14,125 nt of DNA from Treponema sp. (GCA_031254385.1 JAIRUO010000177.1:1-14125), one strand, 5' to 3'; numbered from the stretch's first letter, positions 1 to 6,566 are shown. A program made the numbers and translations. The notes: a model not told the origin generated them from the letters alone.

Positions 1-1116
1 ACCAACGGTTGGTTTCCGGTTACCGTATCTGTTTTAGCAATACCTCTTGAAAGCAATGTACTGGAACAATTGCTACTGGACGGATGGGATTATTTTTCAG
101 ATGCTACTTCTGTTGACGAAGTTAAAGCCACAATAAAAATACTGCAAAAAACAAACCATTTGTCAGGGATTGAGGAATATGATCCCCGTGATGTTTGGCA
201 GGCGATTGAAGAAAGAAGGAAAGGGAAGAAAAACCAAGCGGCGGTTTCTGGCGATGACATAAAAAGACCTGAATGGGATGTATTAACTTCCGATAAACCG
301 CCTGTGGTATGGCCCCATTTTATGAGCAGTATCAGTGTTGTACCGGAAACATTCAAAAAATATATTTCGAAAGTTGTTCTGCTTGAACGGCTAAAAGAAG
401 TTAACGCCCTTTTGGGATATACCCGCGTTGAAGCCCCTGATAATGCCAGCGATTCCGAAGAAGGCCCGCCTATGGCGGATTTAAGTAGCCATAAACCTGA
501 ATGGGTTCCCGCTGTTGAAGTGCACGGCGAAGGCGTATTTATAACAATAAACGAAGCACTAATTTCTGAATGGGAAAGAAAAAAGACTGTAAAGGAAAGG
601 GATCAGTTGCTTAGGAAAGGACATGAAAAATGGCGGATTGCCCGCAAACTAAATCCGCATGACGGATATCCAGGTATTCGTTATGCCCTTTTACATACCC
701 TTTCCCATATTCTGATACGGGAACTTGCCTTGGAGTGCGGGTATAACGCCGCAAGCATACGTGAAAGAATATATGCTGACAGCAATCCGTTGTCTCCGAT
801 GGCAGGTATCTTAATCTATACCGCGGCGGCGGATTCCGATGGCACATTGGGCGGTTTGGTTGAACTGGGAAAGCCCGAAAACCTTGGACGTATAATAAAC
901 TTGGCATTAAGGCGTGCTACCATTTGTTCATCAGATCCCCTTTGTTCAGAACACGATCCCGGCAAAGATCGTTCTTTGCACGCCGCAGCCTGTCATGCCT
1001 GTACTTTTGCAGCCGAGACATCCTGTGAAAAAGGCAACCGTTATCTGGACAGGGCTTCATTAATTCCTGTCTTTGGAAATTCAGATGCTGCATTTTTCGA
1101 TCTAAAGGATCTGTAA
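1..1116 (+). CDS. drmB: DrmB, DISARM anti-phage protein (DUF1998), 3' part
   Basis: This is the C-terminal 371 codons of a gene that enters from the left edge; the frame is open from base 1, so the in-frame TTG at 70 is not the start. DrmB is a core component of the DISARM restriction-like anti-phage system, where it works with the DrmA helicase. The C-terminal DUF1998 module is visible: a helical stretch with HTLSHILIRELALECGY, then ILIYTAAADSDGTLGGLVELG, then a cysteine cluster (window-frame residues 309, 315, 331, 334, 342) in CSSDPLC and HAAACHACTF, typical of the zinc-binding part. The preceding LKEVNALLGYTRVEAP and WVPAVEVHGEGVFI segments also fit DrmB. The next gene is drmC, one base downstream, which strongly supports DISARM over other DUF1998 proteins such as MrfA-like helicases. 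No helicase motifs are in the visible part. Confidence 0.87.
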   Translation, partial: TNGWFPVTVSVLAIPLESNVLEQLLLDGWDYFSDATSVDEVKATIKILQKTNHLSGIEEYDPRDVWQAIEERRKGKKNQAAVSGDDIKRPEWDVLTSDKPPVVWPHFMSSISVVPETFKKYISKVVLLERLKEVNALLGYTRVEAPDNASDSEEGPPMADLSSHKPEWVPAVEVHGEGVFITINEALISEWERKKTVKERDQLLRKGHEKWRIARKLNPHDGYPGIRYALLHTLSHILIRELALECGYNAASIRERIYADSNPLSPMAGILIYTAAADSDGTLGGLVELGKPENLGRIINLALRRATICSSDPLCSEHDPGKDRSLHAAACHACTFAAETSCEKGNRYLDRASLIPVFGNSDAAFFDLKDL

Positions 1117-1117
1117 C

Positions 1118-1897
1118 TTGAAAGACTTATTGGCAATTATTGCAGAGCTTGGAATTGAGTTGCACCCGGATAGAATAAATTTTATAGCAGATAAAATTGA
1201 AACGATTGATTCAGTTGAGCATTTTGCATTGATCAAAACTGTTTTGGGGCCGAGTGCAAATAAAACAATCGTTTCACAGTTTGATGTTGCCTGGAAAAAT
1301 AATAAGAATATCAGCCCGCAGGAAGTAGCGGCAGCATTAAGAGGCGCATCTGCCGCAGCCATTGAAAATGAAAAAAGAGGAAAAACAGAAATTGTATGGA
1401 CAGGCCCATCCACAGGCCAGATTCCGGTCAGACATACAGAGCAGGTTCTTTGTGAGGTCATAAATTATGCTCAAAGGCATCTGTTTATAGTCAGTTTTGT
1501 GGCTTATAAGATTGATTCTGTTATTAAAGCCATGCGTGATGCAATTGGAAGAAATGTTCAAATTAATTTACTGCTGGAATTGTCCGCCATAGAAGGTGGT
1601 CATGTCAGCCAAGATTCTATAAAAATGATGAAGGGGCTTCTCCCCTCGGCGAATATTTATACATGGCCATCAAAGGCGAAGAGAAATACAACTCCGCATA
1701 TCGGCGCAATTCATGCCAAATGTGCAGTTGCTGATGGCGAGCTTGCCTTTATAACAAGTGCCAACCTTACGTCTGCTGCTATGGAACGAAACATTGAACT
1801 TGGAATACTTATTAGAGGTGGGAAATTGCCTTCTGAATTACAAAAGCATTTAGATTCATTTATTGTAGCTGGGATTTTTGAGAAAGCTGGGACGTAA
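1118..1897 (+). CDS. drmC: DrmC, DISARM phospholipase D-like protein
   Basis: A 259-residue protein starting at TTG 1118, one base after the drmB stop. An AAGGA Shine-Dalgarno inside the drmB end (1105-1109) supports this start and indicates translational coupling. The C-terminal half carries one PLD/HKD motif: H199, K201 and D206 in HAKCAVAD, followed by TSAN (213-216) where the canonical motif has GSxN, then ERNIELGILIRGG, a usual ending of this family. The N-terminal 90 residues are helical without a recognisable domain. In the family a single HKD motif implies that two subunits build one active site. DrmC is one of the three DISARM core genes (drmA-drmB-drmC); its exact role is unclear, and published work found it less essential than the others. 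The gene ends the visible DISARM operon. Confidence 0.87.
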   Translation: MKDLLAIIAELGIELHPDRINFIADKIETIDSVEHFALIKTVLGPSANKTIVSQFDVAWKNNKNISPQEVAAALRGASAAAIENEKRGKTEIVWTGPSTGQIPVRHTEQVLCEVINYAQRHLFIVSFVAYKIDSVIKAMRDAIGRNVQINLLLELSAIEGGHVSQDSIKMMKGLLPSANIYTWPSKAKRNTTPHIGAIHAKCAVADGELAFITSANLTSAAMERNIELGILIRGGKLPSELQKHLDSFIVAGIFEKAGT

Positions 1898-1980
1898 TTA
1901 CTATAGAATTACGGCAAAAACACTTGACCCCTTACATTCAGGGAAAAACCTCCGCCTCCTCCGTTTGCTTGGTGCAAGAA

Positions 1981-2397
1981 TCATGCAATTTTTTTATAGG
2001 TGTAAACAATTTCCGGCTCATCAGGTTCTTCGACAGGTTCGCCATCAAAATCAGGGGCTTCATCAAAAATAAGGGTAAAAGTATCTTCCGGTAAATCAAA
2101 ATCCATACAACATTCAAGTTCATAGTCTTCTGTAACAAATTGACTTAAACCATTATATGGCTCATTACTTGTTTCAATTGTTTCTACATTACCATCATCG
2201 TTAGTAATCCTAATCCTGTTAGGGTGCATTTGTACGTATAGGTCAATTTTACGATAAGTGTAATCAGAGGCAAGTAAGATATTTGGATAGACATTAAATT
2301 GATCATGGAACCTTATAGCATACAAATGTATAGTATCGTCCCATATTGAGTAATCAGAAATTATTCCGGTTAATTTTAGCCTACTGTCGTCTTCCAT
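1981..2397 (-). CDS. hypothetical acidic protein
   Basis: A 138-residue protein, not recognised. It starts at ATG 2397-2395 and has only a weak ribosome-binding sequence. It is strongly acidic: I count about 32 Asp/Glu against about 9 Lys/Arg, with a C-terminal acidic run DGEPVEEPDEPE. Alternating hydrophobic and polar residues suggest a mainly beta-structured soluble protein; no signal peptide or membrane segment is seen. It converges on drmC and diverges from the vWA gene. The composition looks like protein rather than an antisense artefact, and no better frame covers this stretch. The region looks more A+T-rich than drmB, which is compatible with acquired DNA. Function is unknown. Confidence 0.6.
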   Translation of the reverse strand: MEDDSRLKLTGIISDYSIWDDTIHLYAIRFHDQFNVYPNILLASDYTYRKIDLYVQMHPNRIRITNDDGNVETIETSNEPYNGLSQFVTEDYELECCMDFDLPEDTFTLIFDEAPDFDGEPVEEPDEPEIVYTYKKIA

Positions 2398-2452
2398 TAA
2401 GCAATCACCAGTATAGATTATTTTCGATTCTTATGCCATTCCTCCAACTCCT

Positions 2453-2469
2453 GTCGCCTTTTTGGCGAC
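2453..2469. repeat. perfect 6-bp hairpin
   Basis: Inverted repeat GTCGCC-TTTTT-GGCGAC in the divergent intergenic region between the acidic-protein gene and the vWA gene. It is not followed by a T-run on either strand, so it is not a standard terminator. It may act as an operator or leader structure for the vWA gene, or be a remnant of a dispersed palindrome; it resembles the CGCC/GGCG hairpin at 13552-13569. Confidence 0.4.
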
Positions 2470-2519
2470 CTCCCAGGCCAAAAAATACGGTATCTTTAAT
2501 AAAAAGAACGGAGGCTAAA

Positions 2520-3131
2520 ATGAATCAAAACTTAACGGAAATTGTGTTTATCCTTGACCGGAGCGGTTCTATGAGCGGGCTTGAGAATGACACAATCGGA
2601 GGCTTTAACGGATTTGTGAAAAGCCAGGCAGGGGTCGGGCAAACCAGCCTTACCACTATACTCTTTGACGATCGATATGAAGTCCTTCATAACGGCATTG
2701 ATGCTGGGAATGTGGCTCTTACAAACAAGGAGTATTTTACCCGTGGCAGTACCGCTTTACTTGATGCTGTAGGCAAAACCATTAACGATGCAGGGAAACG
2801 CCTTAATGAAACACCGGAAGCATTACGGCCAGGAAAAGTCATTGTCGTAATCACTACCGATGGGCTTGAAAACGCAAGCAGGGAGTTCAGCTATGATGCG
2901 GTCAAAAGAATGATTACCCACCAAACTGAAAAGTACGGTTGGGAGTTTATATTCATGGGTGCCAATATTGATGTTGCAAAAGAAGGGGACAAACTTGGCA
3001 TCCTTCCAGGCCGATCCATTGCCTTTGCGGCAAGTCCATCAGGTTTAAATGATATGTTTTGCGATGCTGCGCTGATGTGCTGTTCCCTTAGAGAACCCAA
3101 ACCGCGAAAAAAGAAGAACAAATCAGCATAA
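2520..3131 (+). CDS. von Willebrand factor A domain protein
   Basis: A 203-residue single-domain vWA protein. The start at ATG 2520 is set by a strong GGAGG Shine-Dalgarno (2510-2514) five bases upstream; the frame stays open further upstream but without such a signal. All three MIDAS metal-site elements are present: DRSGS (D13, S15, S17), the threonine of GSTALLDA (T78) and the aspartate of TTDGLENAS (D114). The core is therefore probably a metal-dependent protein-binding module. The C-terminus ends in a lysine-rich tail (PKPRKKKNKS). There is no signal peptide, so it is cytoplasmic. It resembles TerY-like and other bacterial vWA proteins found in stress and conflict loci. The helix-turn-helix-like gene follows 67 bases downstream on the same strand, suggesting a pair. 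Its partner and process are not known. Confidence 0.87.
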   Translation: MNQNLTEIVFILDRSGSMSGLENDTIGGFNGFVKSQAGVGQTSLTTILFDDRYEVLHNGIDAGNVALTNKEYFTRGSTALLDAVGKTINDAGKRLNETPEALRPGKVIVVITTDGLENASREFSYDAVKRMITHQTEKYGWEFIFMGANIDVAKEGDKLGILPGRSIAFAASPSGLNDMFCDAALMCCSLREPKPRKKKNKSA

Positions 3132-3145
3132 GCTAAATACGCCAC

Positions 3146-3163
3146 CCCGGTGCATTCATCGGG
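3146..3163 (+). other. hairpin between vWA and HTH-like genes
   Basis: CCCGGTG-CATT-CATCGGG can form a 7-bp stem (one G-U pair) 14 bases after the vWA stop. No run of four or more T follows, so it would be a poor terminator; it may be an attenuator or an RNA processing/stability element limiting expression of the downstream gene. Confidence 0.3.
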
Positions 3164-3175
3164 CAGATTTAAGTG

Positions 3176-3186
3176 GTATACTATAC
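3176..3186. promoter_or_regulatory. palindrome GTATA-C-TATAC, possible operator/-10
   Basis: A perfect 11-base palindrome containing TATACT, close to a -10 hexamer, lies 12 bases upstream of the HTH-like gene. It could be that gene's own promoter with an autoregulatory operator. No good -35 is evident, so this is a weak call. Confidence 0.3.
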
Positions 3187-3198
3187 TCGGAGAATACT

Positions 3199-3732
3199 AT
3201 GATAGACGAAAGGGCCATTGAAGGCTTACGGGAGTACCTAAAGGATAACTATATTTCCTTCCCTGCTATGTCTGTTGAGCAGGCCAGATCAGAGGTAATC
3301 ATCGCTGCTTGTCTTTCTTGTGAAATGAGAAAATCATCTTTCCGTGATTTTTCCGATGATGCTTCTGAATACATCAAAAAAAATAAGAAGCCCGGCAGCT
3401 TTGCCCATGCTTTAGACAAAAAACGGGAAGAGAAGGGGCTTTCGCCATCTGAACTGTACAAAAAGGCAAACATTGACCGGAGGCTATACTCAAGGTTCAT
3501 GGGGCCTGAGGGAAGGCATCCTTCAAAAAATACGACAATTAGTTTCGCCCTTGCCTTGGGCCTTGACCGGAAGGAGTTTGACGAGCTGCTGCAAACAGCA
3601 GGTTTTGCGCTCAGCAATACATCCAGCCGCGATGTCTGCATTATGTACTGCCTTGAAAACAGCATTTATGATATTGATGATGTAAACGCTTTACTGTTTG
3701 CAATAGGACTTGAACCCTTAACGAGGGAGTGA
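3199..3732 (+). CDS. helix-turn-helix-like protein, partner of the vWA protein
   Basis: A 177-residue cytoplasmic protein starting at ATG 3199 with a CGGAGA Shine-Dalgarno just upstream. Residues 1-65 are helical and not recognised. Residues 67-175 form a compact module with an XRE-like layout (FAHALDKKREEKGLSPSELYKKANIDRRLYSR, split over two helices), HPSKNTTISFALALGL, and an ending DVNALLFAIGLEPL. From memory this module also occurs as the C-terminal part of macro-domain (ADP-ribose-binding) proteins in Firmicutes; here the macro domain is absent and a different N-terminus takes its place. Co-orientation with the vWA gene suggests the two work together. Whether it binds DNA, RNA or a protein is not settled by the sequence. 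Confidence 0.75.
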   Translation: MIDERAIEGLREYLKDNYISFPAMSVEQARSEVIIAACLSCEMRKSSFRDFSDDASEYIKKNKKPGSFAHALDKKREEKGLSPSELYKKANIDRRLYSRFMGPEGRHPSKNTTISFALALGLDRKEFDELLQTAGFALSNTSSRDVCIMYCLENSIYDIDDVNALLFAIGLEPLTRE

Positions 3733-3751
3733 ATATATAGAATTACGCTAT

Positions 3752-3834
3752 TGCCGGCGGTGAGACTTGAACTCACACATACTTGCGTACGGTAGATTTT
3801 GAGTCTACTGCGTCTGCCATTCCGCCACGCCGGC
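3752..3834 (-). tRNA. tRNA-Leu (anticodon CAA)
   Basis: The complement folds as a class II tRNA: acceptor stem GCCGGCG/CGCCGGC, a D-arm beginning TGGCGGAATGGCAGACGC, an anticodon stem GTAGA/TCTAC around loop CTCAAAA (anticodon CAA, reading UUG), a long variable arm as expected for leucine, and T-arm GTGAG-TTCAAGT-CTCAC. The discriminator is A (3752), as leucine tRNAs require. The 3' CCA is not encoded: AATAGCG follows the acceptor stem, so CCA is added enzymatically. Confidence 0.96.
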
Positions 3835-3835
3835 C

Positions 3836-3862
3836 AAAAAAACGCACGGCGTTAAGCCGTAC
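3836..3862 (-). terminator. intrinsic terminator after the yjbQ-like gene
   Basis: On the minus strand GTACGGC-TTAAC-GCCGTGC forms a 7-bp stem (one U-G pair), then one G and seven T. It sits downstream of the yjbQ-like gene and two bases upstream of the tRNA-Leu 5' end. It separates the two units, but see the overlapping tRNA promoter. Confidence 0.65.
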
Positions 3863-3868
3863 CAACCA

Positions 3869-3898
3869 ACTATACCCCAAAAAACTCTATCGCAACAA
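3869..3898 (-). promoter_or_regulatory. possible promoter of tRNA-Leu
   Basis: On the minus strand TTGTTG (3898-3893), an 18-base spacer and TATAGT (3874-3869) resemble a sigma70 promoter. Initiation would fall near 3862, exactly where the terminator stem begins, so the tRNA transcript would start with this hairpin. The -35 is weak. Confidence 0.4.
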
Positions 3899-3901
3899 GC
3901 C

Positions 3902-4318
3902 TTACTCACCAATAATCTTAACCAGCACTCTTTTCCGGCGCTGGCCGTCAAACTCGCCGTAAAAGATCTGCTCCCAAGGGCCAAAGTGGAGTTTGCCGCC
4001 GGTTACCGCGACCGTTACTTCCCGGCCCATGATTTGGCGCTTTAGGTGGGCGTCGGCGTTGATTTCGCCGGTGTTGTGGCGGTAGGAAGAGACTGGCTCA
4101 TGAGGGGCAAGCTTTTCGAGCCATACGTCAAAGTCCTGGTGTAGGCCGGATTCATCGTCATTGATAAAGACGCTGGCGGTAATGTGCATGGCGTTTACCA
4201 GGCATAGACCCTCCTGTATGCCTGATTCCCTTAACAGAGCTTCTACCTCACCGGTAATGTTAATGAACTCGCGGGGTTTTTTGGTATTGAACCATAATTC
4301 TTTGGTAATGGATTTCAT
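3902..4318 (-). CDS. YjbQ/UPF0047 family protein
   Basis: A 138-residue protein of the UPF0047/YjbQ family, full length for the family. Hallmarks are [10 protein letters not shown] (H45), DESGLHQD (55-62), [16 protein letters not shown] (79-94, with H81 and H91) and [19 protein letters not shown] (107-125, H111); the conserved histidines form the family's presumed metal-containing pocket. Members are annotated as secondary thiamine-phosphate synthase enzymes because E. coli YjbQ can weakly replace ThiE; the physiological role remains uncertain. It is cytoplasmic. The start at ATG 4318 lies five bases after an AATAAT -10 box, so the mRNA may be leaderless; an AAGG further upstream is too far away to be a good ribosome site. 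It is divergent from the TIGR03915 gene and ends at a terminator before the tRNA. Confidence 0.93.
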   Translation of the reverse strand: MKSITKELWFNTKKPREFINITGEVEALLRESGIQEGLCLVNAMHITASVFINDDESGLHQDFDVWLEKLAPHEPVSSYRHNTGEINADAHLKRQIMGREVTVAVTGGKLHFGPWEQIFYGEFDGQRRKRVLVKIIGE

Positions 4319-4323
4319 GGCTC

Positions 4324-4352
4324 ATTATTACCTTAAAGTGTTATTTGTTCAA
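4324..4352 (-). promoter_or_regulatory. sigma70-type promoter of the yjbQ-like gene
   Basis: On the minus strand TTGAAC (4352-4347), a spacer of 17 bases and AATAAT (4329-4324). The expected transcription start, seven bases on, coincides with the ATG (4318), predicting a leaderless mRNA. Confidence 0.6.
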
Positions 4353-4381
4353 TAAAAAAAACATTTTCGTTAGAAGGGCTA

Positions 4382-4410
4382 TTGCCATTACCGCTATACT
4401 TTTGTATAGT
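4382..4410 (+). promoter_or_regulatory. sigma70-type promoter with internal palindrome
   Basis: TTGCCA (4382-4387), a 17-base spacer and TATAGT (4405-4410), each five of six to consensus. The palindrome CTATAC-TTTT-GTATAG (4394-4409) occupies the spacer and most of the -10, an ideal place for a repressor. The transcript would start about five bases before the ATG at 4422, leaving no room for a Shine-Dalgarno. Confidence 0.6.
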
Positions 4411-4421
4411 AAATAATCATT

Positions 4422-5189
4422 ATGCAGCCGGATTTTTTTATTGACAGCGAACCTCAGACCGCTGCCGCCGGGCAGCATGCCCTGGTATACTCAACCGAGC
4501 CGCAAAGCGGCGTCGTATCAACGATACGCGGTTCCCCTCTTGAAGCCCTCTTTGAACTATCGCTTCGTGCTTATGATACGGTTATACATGCGGAAATGGA
4601 TGAAAGCTTTCCGCAGATCGAACTGGAACAATATATTCAAAAAATTTTTGACGCGGTACGCGAAACAGAAAAGAGCCTGGGCCAACACAGCCGCCAAAAA
4701 AAATCTGAAGCAGATATACAGCTTGCTTCCAGGGCTGCCGCTGAAAAGGCGGCCTCTGACCGGGGCGATGCTCTGGTACGCAGGGTTTGCGATGCGGCGT
4801 ATAAAGTCGAGCACGAAATCCACCGCCTAATGGGGCTGCTCCGCTTCAATCCCGGCGCTGACAATATGTGGCTGGCACGTTGTGCGCCGGATCACTTTAT
4901 TCTGCCTTGTCTAGCGGAGCATTTTATGGCGCGTTTTGGCGATGATCCCTGGGCCATAATCGACGAGAAGCGCGGCCTGGCACTGGTACGCCAAAGAGGA
5001 GAAGATTGCAGGTTTGGCCCTCTTTCAGCATTTCCCTTTTTGGCAGACGGCGTTCAGATGCAGGATAATTGGGAGGATCTGTGGCGTCATTATCACAAAA
5101 CCATCTTCATAGAAAACAGAAAAAACCCAGGATTGCAGCGCCAGTTAATGCCTGCCAGATACTGGAAATACCTACCCGAAAAACATTAA
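4422..5189 (+). CDS. TIGR03915/DUF4130 family 'DNA metabolism' protein
   Basis: A 255-residue cytoplasmic protein. The C-terminal half matches the TIGR03915/DUF4130 family: RLMGLLRF (135-142), LARCAPDHFILPCLAEHF (151-168), RFGDDPWAIIDEKRGLAL (171-188), NWEDLWRHYHKTIFIENRKN (216-235) and the ending LMPARYWKYLPE (242-253). In other genomes this family is usually encoded next to a radical SAM protein (TIGR03916) and is found fused to UdgX-type uracil-DNA glycosylases, so a role in DNA repair or modification is assumed but the reaction is unproven. Neither partner is seen here. Residues 60-130 include a charged, probably helical connector rich in K, E and A. The ATG at 4422 has no Shine-Dalgarno and lies just after a promoter. 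Confidence 0.85.
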   Translation: MQPDFFIDSEPQTAAAGQHALVYSTEPQSGVVSTIRGSPLEALFELSLRAYDTVIHAEMDESFPQIELEQYIQKIFDAVRETEKSLGQHSRQKKSEADIQLASRAAAEKAASDRGDALVRRVCDAAYKVEHEIHRLMGLLRFNPGADNMWLARCAPDHFILPCLAEHFMARFGDDPWAIIDEKRGLALVRQRGEDCRFGPLSAFPFLADGVQMQDNWEDLWRHYHKTIFIENRKNPGLQRQLMPARYWKYLPEKH

Positions 5190-5270
5190 ACTCCTGTAAT
5201 CAATTAATAAATTATGCTATTATATTTATATATGCGGTTGTCCTTATGTAAAAAGACGCGAGGTACAATA

Positions 5271-6566
5271 ATGCCATGCCTGTTGTTTTTGTTCTTCTTT
5301 TGTGGAGGAAAACTTCATTCTGTGGAGATTTTCCTTACGCTGGAAGACGCTATCAACCGGGCTATTGCGAACAGTATAAGTTTGCAAAAAAACGTAATTG
5401 AATTGGAACTTGCACAGTACAGCGCCGAGCATATCTGGTCAGTGTTGTTTCCCTCTTTCAGCCTTGGCGCAGAGCTTATCTTTCTCCCCAGAACAAACCT
5501 CATTTCGTCACCGGGCTTCAATTATAATGCAAATGGTATTCCGTACTCTGTGAATTTTGGCATTGATATACAGCTAAACACGACAATTCCCTCTTCCATG
5601 CGGGAGACTGAATTGGCGTACCGTATGGGCTTGCTGTCTTATGAAAACGCAAGCCGCCGGGTAGCTCTGGAAGCAACTAAAACTTTCTATAGTCTTTTGG
5701 CTAATAAAGTGAATATAGCAAATCTGGAAGAGGCCCTGGCGTTGGCGGAACGCCAGCTTGAAAATAACCGCATTGCCAGGGCAAATGGTTTGATCGGGGA
5801 ACTGCCTTGGCTTCGAAGCAGCCTTAGCGCAGAGACGGCAAGGTACAATCTGAGTGTTGCCCAGGCCTCGTTCGATAATTCTCTGAAAGAGTTTTTAACC
5901 ACTCTGGGACTGGACAGGAATACAGAAGTGATCCTTGTTGGAACAATTAATCCGGTTCAGGTTAATGTTGATGCTGAAGCCCTTATTCTGGAATTTCTTC
6001 CCAGACGACCCGACATAATCAGCCAGCGGCAGATCATAGAACAGGCGGTACTAAGACGTACTCAAAGAATTATCTCTACTAAGGCGCCGTCCCTTAGTTT
6101 TAGGGTCGGCTGGACAGGCAGCCTGACAAATACAGGGTTCACAGACAATCTGTCAGGAAGCCTTAGCTTAACCATTCCCATAGACCCCTGGATACCGGGA
6201 ACCCAATCCAACCAGGCCCTTAGAGCCACTGACGCAGATTTGGAAAAAGCAAGGCTGGAGTTGCTCAATACTGAAAATGCGGCCAGAGCCAATATACGTT
6301 CCCTTTCAGAAAACATAAATAATGCCTGGGAAAGCATAGAGATGGCCAGTCTTATTTTGGAAATCGCCCAGCGTACTTATGAATTAACAGAAGCGGGGCT
6401 TCGGAGCGGAAGCGTGGAATACCTTAGCTTTGAAAATACCCGGAAAGATTTGGCTGATGCCCAATACCGGTTATTGCAGAGCGAATTAAACTATCTAAAC
6501 CTTTTATTAGATTTGGCTTCCAGCCTTAATGTAGATTTGGAAACTCTTATAAGGAGAGGAGAGTGA
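5271..6566 (+). CDS. TolC-like outer membrane efflux protein
   Basis: Outer-membrane channel of a tripartite efflux pump, 431 residues from ATG 5271. That start has GAGG (5260-5263) seven bases upstream. In-frame ATGs at 5214 and 5232 have no such site and lie in A+T-rich, promoter-like DNA, although starting at 5232 would give the signal peptide a more basic n-region. The N-terminus (CLLFLFFFCGGKLHS) is a short signal peptide. Two outer-membrane efflux protein repeats follow: LTLEDAINRAIANS opens the first and long helices rich in A, L and E (ATKTFYSLLANKVNIANLEE, ENNRIARANGLIGELP) continue it. The second repeat contains RRPDIISQRQIIEQAV, IPIDPWIPGTQSNQALRA and GLRSGSVEYLSFENTRKDL, all typical of the TolC family. 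It overlaps the adaptor gene by four bases and heads the operon. Confidence 0.92.
   Translation: MPCLLFLFFFCGGKLHSVEIFLTLEDAINRAIANSISLQKNVIELELAQYSAEHIWSVLFPSFSLGAELIFLPRTNLISSPGFNYNANGIPYSVNFGIDIQLNTTIPSSMRETELAYRMGLLSYENASRRVALEATKTFYSLLANKVNIANLEEALALAERQLENNRIARANGLIGELPWLRSSLSAETARYNLSVAQASFDNSLKEFLTTLGLDRNTEVILVGTINPVQVNVDAEALILEFLPRRPDIISQRQIIEQAVLRRTQRIISTKAPSLSFRVGWTGSLTNTGFTDNLSGSLSLTIPIDPWIPGTQSNQALRATDADLEKARLELLNTENAARANIRSLSENINNAWESIEMASLILEIAQRTYELTEAGLRSGSVEYLSFENTRKDLADAQYRLLQSELNYLNLLLDLASSLNVDLETLIRRGE

Noticed and set aside
70..1116. TTG at 70 as the start of the DUF1998 gene
   Set aside because: The frame is open to the left edge, the protein is much shorter than the family, and upstream codons are coding-like; the gene is simply cut by the window.
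1898..1980. Terminator between drmC and the convergent acidic-protein gene
   Set aside because: A T-run is present near 1987 but only 4-bp stems can be drawn next to it, too weak to call.
1878..2072. Short plus-strand frame after drmC
   Set aside because: Overlaps the drmC end and the acidic-protein gene, no ribosome site, and low-complexity composition.
2346..2519. N-terminal extension of the vWA gene
   Set aside because: It is antisense to the acidic-protein gene at its left end and crosses the hairpin; the strong GGAGG before ATG 2520 and the immediate vWA fold mark the real start.
5214..5270. Upstream ATGs (5214, 5232) as start of the TolC-like gene
   Set aside because: No ribosome site and A+T-rich promoter-like DNA; ATG 5271 has GAGG at proper spacing. 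The start at 5232 remains possible because of its basic n-region.
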